This document shows, in pieces, positions 17,772 through 25,937 of a stretch of DNA of 64,000 bases. Both the position numbers and the translations under genes were made by a program. The DNA is taken from positions 62,001 through 126,000 of the forward strand of contig SBGP01000081.1 of assembly GCA_006226595.1 (NCBI GenBank). The letters run 5' to 3'. The DNA is from Deltaproteobacteria bacterium (lineage in GTDB: Bacteria; Myxococcota_A; UBA796; GCA-2862545). The notes beneath the pieces were generated by a model. The model had not been told where the DNA came from and searched no databases. It was given only the letters and a program-made list of their open reading frames with translations. Position 1 is the stretch's first letter. Every line of letters begins with the position of its first letter.

Positions 17772-18608
17772 CTACGACCCGTTCGCCGCCTCGGCAAGGC
17801 CCTCCGGCGGTCCTTCGAGTCCGGAGAAGCGCCACGGGTTGGCGAAGAAGTCGCGCATGCGGCGTGCAAGCGTGCCGCCCTGGAAGCCGTCGATGAAGCG
17901 ATGGTCGAGGGTCGCGGTGATGATGACCTGCGGACGGAGCGCGATCTCGCCGTTCCACTCCGCGGGGACCCTCCGCTCGGCGCCGATGCACACGTACACG
18001 GGCGCATGCGCGAACGGGGTCGGCGGGACCAGGCCCTCGTCGATGCCGAGCATGCCCACGCTGGTGATGATCGCCGAGCCGAAGGGGTAGGGGGTCACGC
18101 CGAGCGCGGGGATGGAGTAGCCACCGCAGCCGCCGAGCCAGCCCGCGAACGACAGGATCGGCTTGAGGATCCACGTGGGCAGCATGCGGATCGTGCCCTT
18201 GGCCTTGTTGAAGTCGTCGTCCTTGCCGGCGTGCAGCTTGCCGGCGAGCTCGCGGAGTTCCTTGGCGATGCCGATCGGGCCCTTGTCGTCGGCGTTCTCG
18301 ACCTTGGCCTTGCCGAGGTCCCCGCCTTCCTCGAGGGCGACGAGGAAGCTGATGGCGACGGTGTCGTGCGGGATGTAGCGGCCGAGCCAGATCCGGCCGT
18401 TGAGGCTCGGGGTCTCGGCCAGCGCCTGAGCGACGCAGGCGCCGACGAAGGTGGTCATCGTCACCTTCTCGCCGGTGGTCTCGCGTACCCACGCGATGTA
18501 GCGGCCGACCTCGCCGGTATCGAGCACCATGCGCCCGTAGATGTTGCCCTCGCGCGGGGCATCCCAGGTGGCGATGGCGAGCTTTCGGCGCAGGGTCATC
18601 TGCTGCAT
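17772..18608 (-). CDS. Stand-alone 2-oxoacid dehydrogenase E2-type acyltransferase domain
   Basis: The 278 residues correspond to the catalytic domain of dihydrolipoamide acyltransferases and end with the active-site motif TLDHRFIDGFQGG (His-x-x-x-Asp-Gly). There is no N-terminal lipoyl domain and no peripheral-subunit-binding domain: the protein starts directly with TLRRKLAIATWDAPREGNIYG, equivalent to the opening of the catalytic domain. No E1 or E3 genes are near. Such orphan E2-like proteins form the same CAT-fold family and may acylate small substrates using CoA directly; the actual reaction is unknown. PspC follows 28 bases downstream on the same strand. Confidence 0.83.
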   Translation of the reverse strand: MQQMTLRRKLAIATWDAPREGNIYGRMVLDTGEVGRYIAWVRETTGEKVTMTTFVGACVAQALAETPSLNGRIWLGRYIPHDTVAISFLVALEEGGDLGKAKVENADDKGPIGIAKELRELAGKLHAGKDDDFNKAKGTIRMLPTWILKPILSFAGWLGGCGGYSIPALGVTPYPFGSAIITSVGMLGIDEGLVPPTPFAHAPVYVCIGAERRVPAEWNGEIALRPQVIITATLDHRFIDGFQGGTLARRMRDFFANPWRFSGLEGPPEGLAEAANGS

Positions 18609-18711
18609 GCGGCCTCCACGGCGCAGGATGGCACACGTTCATACGCGTTTCACCTCGTGGTCCCGCGGTGCTCAATCCCGGGGGTGAGCTTGGGGCATCG
18701 AGAGGTGTCCG

Positions 18712-19644
18712 ATGAAGCAAGACGACAAGACCCCGACGACCGAGCCCGCGCAGTACACGAGCTGGCCCGACCGGCGCCAGAAGCTGCAGCGGGTGGCGGT
18801 TCAGGCAGCCCTGGTCGGTGCCGCGGCCGCGAGCCTCGGTTGCTTTCAGCCCGCGCCGAAGGGGCGCGTGGTGCGGATCGGCGGCAAGACCCGCGCGGCT
18901 CCCGCACTCCGCGGTCACGGCTGGCGCGACGAGGCGCTGCCCGATCTCGACGGCCTGACCCTGTACGAGCGCACGGTCGCGGGCGAGGCGTGGCAGATCA
19001 GCGCGCGCCTCGAGCACGCGGCGGTCGCCGCCTTCGCCGAGCTGACCCAGCTCCTGCTCGCCGCCGGCGCGCCCTCCGATCTGGTGGAGCGCAGCCAGAT
19101 CGCATCGCTCGACGAGGTGCGCCACGCGCGTCGCTGCTTCGCGCTCGCCAGCGCCTACTTCGGGGAGCCGCTAACGCCGGGGCCGTTTGCCGAGCTCGCC
19201 GGTCGCCCACCGATCGAGGCGGACCGCGAGGCCCTGCTCGTGCGCCTCGCCGTCGGCTCGCTGCGCGATGGTGCGGTGGGCGAAGGGGTGGCGGCGCTCA
19301 CCGCGACCCATGCGGCCGAGAGTGCGGAGGACCCGGTCATTGCCGAGACCCTGCGCACGATTGCCCGCGAGGAAGCCGAGCACGCCGAGCTCGGGTGGGC
19401 GGTGGTTCGCTGGACCCTCGCCGAGGGTGGGCTCGCGGTCGCCGAAGCGCTCGATGCAGCCTGCGAGGCCCTCGAGATCCCGCCGCCTCCGCCGGTCCTG
19501 CCCGATCTTTCGGACGCGCGGCTCACGGCCCTGGGTCAGCTGCCGCAGCCGGTACTCGCGCGCCTCGCCGAGGGCGTGGTCGCGGTCGCCCGTGCGCAGA
19601 CTCGGGTGTGGATCGAGGAAATCCAAGTCCTCGCAGCGAAGTGA
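18712..19644 (+). CDS. Ferritin-like-fold protein with signal sequence
   Basis: A twin-arginine-like start (DRRQKLQRVAVQAALVGAAAASLGCFQP) gives a membrane-targeting segment ending in a possible lipobox Cys 44. The mature part is helical with two glutamate/histidine clusters, LEHAAVAAFAELTQLL and SLDEVRHARRC in the first half and AREEAEHAELGW in the second, the ExxH pairs expected for a di-iron four-helix bundle. Proteins of this sort are annotated in myxobacteria as ferritin-like domain proteins without a tested role; iron handling or oxidation chemistry is inference. It is transcribed alone, divergent from the E2-like gene. Confidence 0.75.
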   Translation: MKQDDKTPTTEPAQYTSWPDRRQKLQRVAVQAALVGAAAASLGCFQPAPKGRVVRIGGKTRAAPALRGHGWRDEALPDLDGLTLYERTVAGEAWQISARLEHAAVAAFAELTQLLLAAGAPSDLVERSQIASLDEVRHARRCFALASAYFGEPLTPGPFAELAGRPPIEADREALLVRLAVGSLRDGAVGEGVAALTATHAAESAEDPVIAETLRTIAREEAEHAELGWAVVRWTLAEGGLAVAEALDAACEALEIPPPPPVLPDLSDARLTALGQLPQPVLARLAEGVVAVARAQTRVWIEEIQVLAAK

Positions 19645-19689
19645 GACCCGGGGGTCGCGGCTTTGATTCTTCTCGCATATAAGTAGGCG

Positions 19690-20505
19690 ATGGACACTCG
19701 ACTCCGCGACGCCCTCACTGCCCTCCAACCCTCGCCCGAGCGGCCGGTGGTCTTCCTCACCGGCGCCGGCTTCTCGGTGGCGAGCGGCATCCCGACCTTC
19801 CGCGGCGAGGAGGGCTACTGGACGGTGGACAGCAAGGTCTACCACCCCCAGGAACTGGCGACGAAAGCGGCCTATCGCAAGATGCCGCGCCAGGTGTGGC
19901 AGTGGTACCTGTACCGCAAGGCCATCTGCAACCAGGCCGAGCCCAATGCGTCCCACCAGGCGCTGGTCGCGCTCGAGCAGTCGCTTGGCGATGCGTTCTG
20001 CCTGATCACCCAGAACGTGGACGGGCTGCACCGACGCGCCGGCACGAGCGACGCCCGCATGTGCGAGGTGCACGGCGACATCGACCTGATGCGCGACGAA
20101 GACAGCGGCGAGCGCGAGCCCATTCCCGCGCACCTGGCCAAGGCCGACAAGACGGCACAGCTCACCGACGCCGAGTGGGCCGAGCTGTGGCAGCCCGACG
20201 GTCCGCGCTTTCGACCGCACATCCTGTGGTTCGACGAGTACTACGAGGAGCGCTTCCACAAGTCCGAGACCGCGATGCGCAGGGCCGCATCGGCGTGCCT
20301 GTTCGTGGTCGTCGGCACGAGCGGGGCGGCATCGCTGCCGATTCACGCCGCCGCCGCCGCCGCCGAGGCCGGAGCGGTGTTCGTCGACGTGAACCCCGCG
20401 GACAACCCGTTCCGGGACTTCGCGCGCCGCTATGGCCGCGGCTTCGCGATGGACACGGACGCGCTCTCCGGGGTCCGCGAGCTGTGCGAGGTCCTCGCCG
20501 GCTAG
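19690..20505 (+). CDS. Sir2-family NAD-dependent protein deacylase lacking the zinc cysteines
   Basis: Sirtuin fold with the NAD-binding loop TGAGFSVASGIPTFRG (24-39), TQNVDGLHRR (108-117) and the catalytic His128 in EVHGDI. Canonical sirtuins carry four Cys after HGD that hold a zinc ion. Here the whole stretch from HGDI to RPHILWFDE contains none; it is replaced by an acidic/helical insert (AHLAKADKTAQLTDAEWAEL). The product should still remove acyl groups from lysine or act as an ADP-ribosyl transferase, but with a zinc-free small domain. ATG 19690; the stop shares CTAG with the convergent gene. Confidence 0.87.
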   Translation: MDTRLRDALTALQPSPERPVVFLTGAGFSVASGIPTFRGEEGYWTVDSKVYHPQELATKAAYRKMPRQVWQWYLYRKAICNQAEPNASHQALVALEQSLGDAFCLITQNVDGLHRRAGTSDARMCEVHGDIDLMRDEDSGEREPIPAHLAKADKTAQLTDAEWAELWQPDGPRFRPHILWFDEYYEERFHKSETAMRRAASACLFVVVGTSGAASLPIHAAAAAAEAGAVFVDVNPADNPFRDFARRYGRGFAMDTDALSGVRELCEVLAG

Positions 20506-20948
20506 CGCGCGGCCACGGACATCACCTGGTCCCAGCCGAGCTCGTCGGATGTCGGCGCGTGCAGCCCGCCGAGGAAGGCCTCGACACCGAACTGCTCGGC
20601 ACCGAGGTTCGCCGCGACGCGACGCAGGTGCTCCATGGCCTCGGAGCCGGCGCCTCGCTCCGGCTCGTCGAGCTCGCGCGGCGACCACTCGCCCGAGCGC
20701 CGCCCGTCGAAGTAGTGGACGGCCTGGAGCATGCGCTGGTTCCCCTCGAAGCACTCGAGGGCCGAGGTGTCGCGCCGCATGGCCGCGGACAGCTCCTCGT
20801 GGAGGAGCCCGCCTCCGCTGATCGCCTGGCCGATCTGCTGGTTGCCGAAGTCCTGGTGCATGCGATGCACGGGCTCGTCGAACGAGCGGACGACGTCGAC
20901 CTTGGGACGGGGAGCGAGGGCGTGGGCGCGATGAGCTTGGTCGGGCAT
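20502..20948 (-). CDS. Hypothetical cytosolic protein, 148 aa
   Basis: The start is ATG 20948 behind GGAGG; the longer open frame upstream lacks a ribosome-binding site. The protein has no signal or membrane segment, is polar, and reads as mostly helical (FGNQQIGQAISGGGLLHEELSAAMRR, EAMEHLRRVAANLGAEQFGVEAFLGGL). I do not recognise a family. It is convergent with the sirtuin gene, the two stops overlapping within CTAG 20502-20505. Confidence 0.65.
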   Translation of the reverse strand: MPDQAHRAHALAPRPKVDVVRSFDEPVHRMHQDFGNQQIGQAISGGGLLHEELSAAMRRDTSALECFEGNQRMLQAVHYFDGRRSGEWSPRELDEPERGAGSEAMEHLRRVAANLGAEQFGVEAFLGGLHAPTSDELGWDQVMSVAAR

Positions 20949-20999
20949 GGCAACCTCCGCCGGGTGGTGAAGCAAGTGTCGTGCCATCCGACGGTTTGG

Positions 21000-21047
21000 T
21001 TGGGGGATGGCTTGAATAAGCCCATCTGTCGTGAGCAGAGCCCCCAA
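21000..21047. other. Nested inverted repeats between divergent genes
   Basis: An outer 7-bp pair TTGGGGG (21000-21006) / CCCCCAA (21041-21047) encloses a second hairpin, ATGGCTT (21007-21013) / AAGC-CCAT (21018-21025, one bulged base) with a GAAT loop. It lies in the 180-base region between the 148-aa gene (minus) and the ferredoxin gene (plus), so it could be a leader structure or a binding site; no known family matches by eye. Confidence 0.4.
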
Positions 21048-21128
21048 AGTGTCCGATCATGGACTCTTCGGATGTGCGGGTCTCGCACGGCGAACGGCAG
21101 GTTTCGCAGTGCGGTGATAGCGGTGGGC

Positions 21129-21392
21129 ATGCGCGAGAACCCCCATCTCATCGCCGTCGTCGACCGGTCCCGCTGCGAGGCCCGCGGTCCGTGCGTCGAC
21201 ACCTGCCCCACGAAGGCCATCCGGGTGCGTCCGGTTCCCGACGAGGTCAAGAGCGACCTCGGGGCCCTCTCCCGGCTCAAGCTCTGGGTGCACGGAGGGG
21301 AGCAGGCCTTCGTCGATCCGGAGGCCTGCCTGGGCTGCGCCGCCTGTGTGCAGGTGTGTCCCGAGAATGCCCTCGGGATGCGCAAGCGATGA
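21129..21392 (+). CDS. Ferredoxin-type protein with 4Fe-4S cluster motifs
   Basis: An 87-residue protein with cysteine motifs [16 protein letters not shown] near the N-terminus and [16 protein letters not shown] at the C-terminus. The second is a complete CxxCxxCxxxCP; the first is C-x5-C-x3-CP and so irregular in its first spacing, as in some 7Fe or single-cluster ferredoxins. It should be a cytosolic electron carrier. ATG 21129 is chosen as the closest start to the conserved part; a GTG two codons upstream is also possible and no strong ribosome-binding site decides. It overlaps the next gene by ATGA, although that product is an exported lipoprotein with an unrelated fold. Confidence 0.8.
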   Translation: MRENPHLIAVVDRSRCEARGPCVDTCPTKAIRVRPVPDEVKSDLGALSRLKLWVHGGEQAFVDPEACLGCAACVQVCPENALGMRKR

Positions 21393-22219
21393 GGTTCCTC
21401 GCGCTGTTCGGGCTGCTGGCCTGCGGCGGCGAGCTTCGCCGTGCGCCGCTCGACACGTCCACCGACTCCGAGGTCGACACCGACGTCGAGGCGGACGCGG
21501 ACACGGACAGCGACGCCGATAGCGACACGGACGCGGACAGCGACAGCGATGCAGACAGCGATGCCGATAGCGATGCCGATAGCGACGCGGACACCGACAC
21601 CGATCTCGGGCCGTGTCCCTCGGACATGGTGACGATTCCCGCTGATCCGCCGTTCTGCATCGATCGCTACGAGGCCTACCTCGCGGGACAGTCGCCCTAC
21701 GCCGTGCCGACCTCGGGGACCGCTGCGAACGGAGCCGGGCAGGTGCCTCAGGGCTACATCTCCCAGCTCGTGGCGAGCGCGGCGTGCGAGGCCGCAGGCA
21801 AGCGCTTGTGCGACGAGACCGAGTGGCAGCGGGCGTGCCGTGGGCCGAGCAGCTTCACCTACCCCTACGGCAACACCTACGACAGCACCGCGTGCAACGA
21901 CACCCGAGCCACGCACCCGGTCGTCGAGTTGTTCGGCACGCCAACGTGGTCGACCTCGGAGATGAACGACCCGCGACTGAACCAGCTCGACGACTCGCTC
22001 GATGCCAGCGGCGCCAACCCCGGCTGCGTCACCGCGGAAGGCGTGTACGACATGCACGGCAACCTCCACGAGTGGGTGTCCGATCCCGCGGGCACCTTCC
22101 GCGGCGGGTTCTACGTCGATGCGGTGATCAACGGGCCCGGGTGTACCTACCGCACCACCGCGCACAGTGTCGGCTACCACGACTATTCGACCGGCTTTCG
22201 CTGCTGCCGCGACGGCTAG
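21389..22219 (+). CDS. FGE/SUMF1-like lipoprotein with Asp-rich linker
   Basis: Lipoprotein signal [15 protein letters not shown] (lipobox Cys 12), then about 45 residues of Asp alternating with Ser, Ala and Thr, then a formylglycine-generating-enzyme/sulfatase-modifying-factor fold. Landmarks are [47 protein letters not shown] and the terminal STGFRCCRD. In catalytic FGEs a Cys pair in the final region activates oxygen; here adjacent Cys residues (RCC) are present, but the domain is short and probably non-catalytic or specialised. Its frame overlaps the ferredoxin stop by ATGA. Domains of this type are common as surface ligand-binding modules in this phylum. Confidence 0.82.
   Translation: MRFLALFGLLACGGELRRAPLDTSTDSEVDTDVEADADTDSDADSDTDADSDSDADSDADSDADSDADTDTDLGPCPSDMVTIPADPPFCIDRYEAYLAGQSPYAVPTSGTAANGAGQVPQGYISQLVASAACEAAGKRLCDETEWQRACRGPSSFTYPYGNTYDSTACNDTRATHPVVELFGTPTWSTSEMNDPRLNQLDDSLDASGANPGCVTAEGVYDMHGNLHEWVSDPAGTFRGGFYVDAVINGPGCTYRTTAHSVGYHDYSTGFRCCRDG
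21473..21605 (+). repeat. Low-complexity Asp-Ser/Ala/Thr coding repeat
   Basis: GAC/GAT codons alternating with AGC, GCG, GCC or ACG over about 45 codons, with a 6-base period and some 12-18-base duplications (GATGCCGATAGC repeated). It encodes the flexible acidic spacer between the lipid anchor and the FGE-like domain. Confidence 0.85.
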
Positions 22220-22737
22220 TCGACTCGCCACCAGCCCGCGAGCACCACTCGGGCACCGCGCTCCACCGGGGTGACGCGGTGCACGAGGCGCGCATCGGAC
22301 ACATCGAACACGTGGACGTCGCCAGGTCCGCTGTGAATGGTCACCCTCGGCGCTGACTCCCACCGAAGGCGCTGCTCGAACACGCCGCCGACGGCGGGTT
22401 CGGCGGAGAGGTTTACGCTCATGCCGAGCAGCCGCCCGCCGCGGTGGTCTCGGTGCCACGGAAAGCGGCTGCCGGGCACGAGGCGCTTGACCTGGCCCGC
22501 GAACACGCAGTTGGCTGGCAGGCCGCAGCGCTCCCGGATCCGGAGCGTATCCATCGCGATCCACGCGTCGAGCTCGGGCAGATCGACGGCACAGGTGTCG
22601 AAGGCGAAGGCGTCCCCCGTCACGGTGTCGGGCGCCCACGAGGCCGGGGCAAGCCGCTCGCGGCACAGGGCGAGCAGGTCGGCGGGCACCGCTCCGGGCA
22701 GGTGCAGCGCCTGGGTTCGGGTGTAGTCCGGGTCCAG
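22216..22737 (-). CDS. 2OG-Fe(II)-oxygenase-like protein
   Basis: A jelly-roll dioxygenase domain: the metal-binding pair in [11 protein letters not shown] (His-x-Asp), the distal His in [14 protein letters not shown] and the oxoglutarate-binding Arg in [11 protein letters not shown]. Length 173 aa if started at CTG 22737, which lies eight bases after a GAGG inside the end of the upstream gene; GTG 22689 is the alternative, and no ATG exists in the frame. It is the last gene of a five-gene operon. The substrate is unknown; the family hydroxylates peptides, nucleic acids or small molecules. Its stop shares CTAG with the convergent FGE-like gene. Confidence 0.75.
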   Translation of the reverse strand: MDPDYTRTQALHLPGAVPADLLALCRERLAPASWAPDTVTGDAFAFDTCAVDLPELDAWIAMDTLRIRERCGLPANCVFAGQVKRLVPGSRFPWHRDHRGGRLLGMSVNLSAEPAVGGVFEQRLRWESAPRVTIHSGPGDVHVFDVSDARLVHRVTPVERGARVVLAGWWRVD

Positions 22738-22742
22738 GCCAG

Positions 22743-23807
22743 CTACCTCGCGTTCATGCGCTGGAACGCGACCCGCTCGTCGACGACCTCGCTGCCATCG
22801 AGGATGCCGACGACGGACGCGTCGTCGAGCACGTGGGTGCGCGCGAAGGCCAGTGCATAGGTGTGCACGATGGCGTGTCCCTCGTCCGTGGGCAGGTCGA
22901 AGCAGCCGCCGAGGGCGAAGGCGTGATGGCACGCGCCCTGGATCTCGAGCCAGGTGAAGTCGAGCGTGTCCATCTCGTCCCAGTGGGTCTGCTGGCCAAT
23001 GGGGTCCTCGGTGCCGGACATGAACAGCACGGGGCCCTGCTGCGTGCGGTGGCCGCCGTCGCCGAACCACGAGCGGTAGATCACGCCGGCCATGGGCACG
23101 GTGGCGACGATACGCGGGTCGCCGAAGCCCGCGGAGAATGCGTCGTACTCGGCCTGAGTGCAGTCCTCGGCCTCCGGGGCACAGATGCTGTCGACCGCCT
23201 CGAAGGTGCTTCCGCCCGCGGCCCAGGTCGTGTAGTTGCCGAAGCTGTGGGCCGAGAGCACGACGCGGTCGGTGGCGGCCACCGCGCCGAGCACCTCGTC
23301 GGCCTCCAGCGCATCGAGGGCTGCGGTGATGTCCATGGGGCGGTGGGCGTACAGGCTCGTTGGCCGAGGCTCCACGTTGTCGAAGGTCAGGTTGTCCACG
23401 TGGTCGGGGGCGATGGTCACCCACCCGTGTGTCGCGAAGTGCCGCGCGAGGAACGCGGAGCTGCCGCCGAAGCCGCGGTCGCCGTGGCTGTAGGCCTGCA
23501 CCGGGTAGCTGCCGCCGTAGGCCGACGGTGCGAGAGGTGCGTCGGGCACGACCTCTGCGTCGGTGAACACCTCGTAGGTGTACGCGACCTCATCGAAGTC
23601 GGTGGACTCGGTCGGGTACCACACGTGCAGGTCGAGGCTGCGCTCGCCCTCGCCGAGTCCCGGGTCGTAGGTCGTGTGGAGGAGCCGGTAGCCCGCCGAG
23701 AACGGTCCCGGCTGCCGCACGTCGAGGGACAGGCCGTCGATGGGCTCGGCCTCGGGCTCGGGCTCGGGTCCGCACGCGAGCAGGGTGAGGAGCAGCAGGG
23801 GGCTCAT
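22743..23807 (-). CDS. Alpha/beta-hydrolase lipoprotein
   Basis: Lipoprotein signal MSPLLLLTLLACGPEP with lipobox Cys 12 and a Glu/Pro spacer. The hydrolase fold shows the oxyanion segment VQAYSHGDRGFGGSS, the nucleophile elbow VVLSAHSFGNYTTW (Ser in A-H-S-F-G, a variant of GxSxG), an acid candidate in FMSGTEDPIG and the terminal His in GACHHAFALGG. The layout resembles platelet-activating-factor acetylhydrolase and dienelactone-hydrolase relatives. Two extra Cys in an insert (SICAPEAEDCTQ) could form a disulfide, fitting a periplasmic or surface site. ATG overlaps the previous stop by four bases (ATGA). Confidence 0.85.
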   Translation of the reverse strand: MSPLLLLTLLACGPEPEPEAEPIDGLSLDVRQPGPFSAGYRLLHTTYDPGLGEGERSLDLHVWYPTESTDFDEVAYTYEVFTDAEVVPDAPLAPSAYGGSYPVQAYSHGDRGFGGSSAFLARHFATHGWVTIAPDHVDNLTFDNVEPRPTSLYAHRPMDITAALDALEADEVLGAVAATDRVVLSAHSFGNYTTWAAGGSTFEAVDSICAPEAEDCTQAEYDAFSAGFGDPRIVATVPMAGVIYRSWFGDGGHRTQQGPVLFMSGTEDPIGQQTHWDEMDTLDFTWLEIQGACHHAFALGGCFDLPTDEGHAIVHTYALAFARTHVLDDASVVGILDGSEVVDERVAFQRMNAR

Positions 23808-24604
23808 GGTTCCTCGTAGATCCACGCGGGAACGGCGGTGAACCGCGCCGCGAGTGAGAGGTGGTCGCAGTCGCCGTCCTCGTCGAGGTCGACGTCCGCG
23901 TTCGCGTCGAGCGCCAGACGCACGGGCTCGGCGATCTGTGGGTCGCCGTTCGAGTTCACGAAGTCGAGCGTCGGCTGCATCTCCTCGATGGACACGAGCC
24001 CGCCGAGCACGCCCTCGGCGCGGTCTGAGTCGCGGTCCATCTCGATGGCGCCGTGATGCAGGGTGAACGGCAGGTCGTAGCCGAGGATGGTCATCGGCAG
24101 CGCGATGGTCAGGTCCTCGGCACGCACCCGGGCGCCGCTGAGGCGGGCCGTGGTCGACGACGAGGGCAGGCTCGGGTCGAGGGCCACGGTCTGGCCGGCA
24201 ATCAGCCCGCCGTCGGCACCGTTGAGGGCGGGACCCTCGGCACGGGCGAGGAGCAGCTCGTCGTCGCGCGGATCGAGGCGCAGCGTGATCAGCAGCGAGC
24301 CCGAGTCGATGGCCTCCTGGACGAGCGCGTGCACCGCCTCGCCTGCGACGAGCTCCATGGCGGGGAGCAGCGCCGAGAACTGGTTGTCGACGCCAGTGCG
24401 CAGGTCGAGTCCGAGCAGGTCGCCGTGCCCGCAGCTCGCCGGATCGCCCTCCGGAGAGTCGACGCCGTCGAGGTCGAAGCCGATGCCGTGCCCCTTCTTG
24501 GGCTGGCCCTCGAGCGTGATGCTGTCGACGAGCCACACCTCGGGCGCTGCGGTCTCCGCGGAGCACGCGGAGAGCAGGAGCGCGGCGCCGAGGGCGCGTC
24601 GCAC
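23804..24604 (-). CDS. Lipoprotein of unknown function in the DUF1592 operon
   Basis: Signal MRRALGAALLLSACSAET with lipobox Cys 14; 266 residues in all. The mature protein reads as beta-rich with acidic loops (DLDGVDSPEGDPASCGHGD, ANADVDLDEDGDCDHL) that could bind calcium. Two Cys pairs may be disulfide-bonded. I recognise no catalytic motif. It starts two bases after the DUF1552 stop and overlaps the hydrolase gene by ATGA, so it is made together with them. Confidence 0.7.
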   Translation of the reverse strand: MRRALGAALLLSACSAETAAPEVWLVDSITLEGQPKKGHGIGFDLDGVDSPEGDPASCGHGDLLGLDLRTGVDNQFSALLPAMELVAGEAVHALVQEAIDSGSLLITLRLDPRDDELLLARAEGPALNGADGGLIAGQTVALDPSLPSSSTTARLSGARVRAEDLTIALPMTILGYDLPFTLHHGAIEMDRDSDRAEGVLGGLVSIEEMQPTLDFVNSNGDPQIAEPVRLALDANADVDLDEDGDCDHLSLAARFTAVPAWIYEEP

Positions 24605-24605
24605 G

Positions 24606-25937
24606 CTACACCTCGATGGCCGACAGGCCGTCGGTGACGCGTCCGTCCTGGGCGCCGAAGCTGGCGAGCGACAGGCCCATGGCGCGGGTGAGCGACATCA
24701 TCAGGCGGCTCGCGTTCTCCTGCGAGCTGCTGTGGTAGTGCATGTCCTGCTGGAAGAACCCGTTGGCCGAGCCGCCGACGATGAGCGGGAAGTTCTCGAG
24801 GCTGTGGGTCTTGCCGAGCGACACGTCCGAGGTCGCGAGGATCGCGCAGTGGTCGAGCAGGGTGCCGTCGCCCTCGGGCACCGCGTCGAGCGCCTGCAGG
24901 AAGTAGCTGTACTCGGCGATGACCTGGCTGACGATGGCGCGAACCTCGGGCTGGTCGCCGGGCTCGTCGTGGGTCAGGTTGTGGTGACCGGCCGGGGCAC
25001 CGGGGAACAGGGTGTTGCCCACCGCCCGGCTGATCCAGTGGGACGCGACGCGGGTCTGGTCGCAGGCGTAGGCCATGACGAGGATGTCGCACATGGCCCG
25101 GCTCTTCGCCTCGAGCTGCGGGCGTCCGTCGATCTCGGGGTAGTCCTGCTCGGGCTCGGTCGGGTAGTTGCAGGACGCGAGGTTCGGCGGGTCCTCCTCC
25201 ATGCGCGCGAGGCGCATCTCGAGGGAGCGGATGCCGTCCATGTGCTGCTCGAGCCGCGCTCGGTCCGCGGCGCCGACACGCGCCGACAGGCTGTTCGCGT
25301 CGTCGAGGATGGCGTCGAGCACGCTGCGGCGCAGGCCGACCTTGGGGTCGACGATGGGGGTGTCGCCGGGGAGGGTGAAGCCGGTCCCGAACAGGCGGTT
25401 GAACAGCGCGTGGGGCGACTCCTCGGCCGCGTTCACGTTGTGCGGTCCGTTGTGGGAGTAGCCGACACCGCCGTCGACGCTGGTCTCGAGCGAGGGGAAG
25501 AAGGTGTTCTGCCCGACCTCGGCGGCGATGACCTGGTCGATGGTCGGCAGCGCCATGGTGCTCTCGTCACCGGTGGTCTGGCCGGGCGCGCCCGAGAGGA
25601 TGCCGGCGAGGCCACTGTAGTGGGGCAGCTCGTTGGGCACCTTCACCGCGAGGCCGGTGAGCACGGAGATCTTGTGCTTGATCGGCTGAAGCGCGATCAG
25701 CTGCTCGGACAGCGTCCAGTCGCTGCCGAAGCCCTCTCCCGTGGGGTTCCAGAAGTCGGGCACGTTGCCGTTGCCCCAGTAGAACAGGCCGAAGCGCGTC
25801 GGGAAGCCACTGACGGTGCCCGCGTACGCCGTGCCGCTCGCATTCATCATGCACTCGAGCGGGGGCAGGCCGACCGTGACCACGGAACCGGCGAGCAGGC
25901 CGCGAAGCACGCTGCGACGAGTGGGGAACTTGCTCAT
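24606..25937 (-). CDS. DUF1552 protein, Tat-exported
   Basis: A twin-arginine signal (PTRRSVLRGLLAGSVVTVGLP) leads a 443-residue DUF1552 domain: RFGLFYWGNGNVPDFW near the N-terminus, VLTGLAVKVPNELPHYSGLAGILSG, and the late segments ATSDVSLGKTHSLENFPLIVGG and YHSSSQENASRLMMSLTRAMG. Family members are periplasmic, resemble the alkaline-phosphatase-like DUF1501 proteins and nearly always accompany a DUF1592 partner; their reaction is unknown. The ATG overlaps the DUF1592 stop by four bases (25934-25937). Confidence 0.9.
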   Translation of the reverse strand: MSKFPTRRSVLRGLLAGSVVTVGLPPLECMMNASGTAYAGTVSGFPTRFGLFYWGNGNVPDFWNPTGEGFGSDWTLSEQLIALQPIKHKISVLTGLAVKVPNELPHYSGLAGILSGAPGQTTGDESTMALPTIDQVIAAEVGQNTFFPSLETSVDGGVGYSHNGPHNVNAAEESPHALFNRLFGTGFTLPGDTPIVDPKVGLRRSVLDAILDDANSLSARVGAADRARLEQHMDGIRSLEMRLARMEEDPPNLASCNYPTEPEQDYPEIDGRPQLEAKSRAMCDILVMAYACDQTRVASHWISRAVGNTLFPGAPAGHHNLTHDEPGDQPEVRAIVSQVIAEYSYFLQALDAVPEGDGTLLDHCAILATSDVSLGKTHSLENFPLIVGGSANGFFQQDMHYHSSSQENASRLMMSLTRAMGLSLASFGAQDGRVTDGLSAIEV

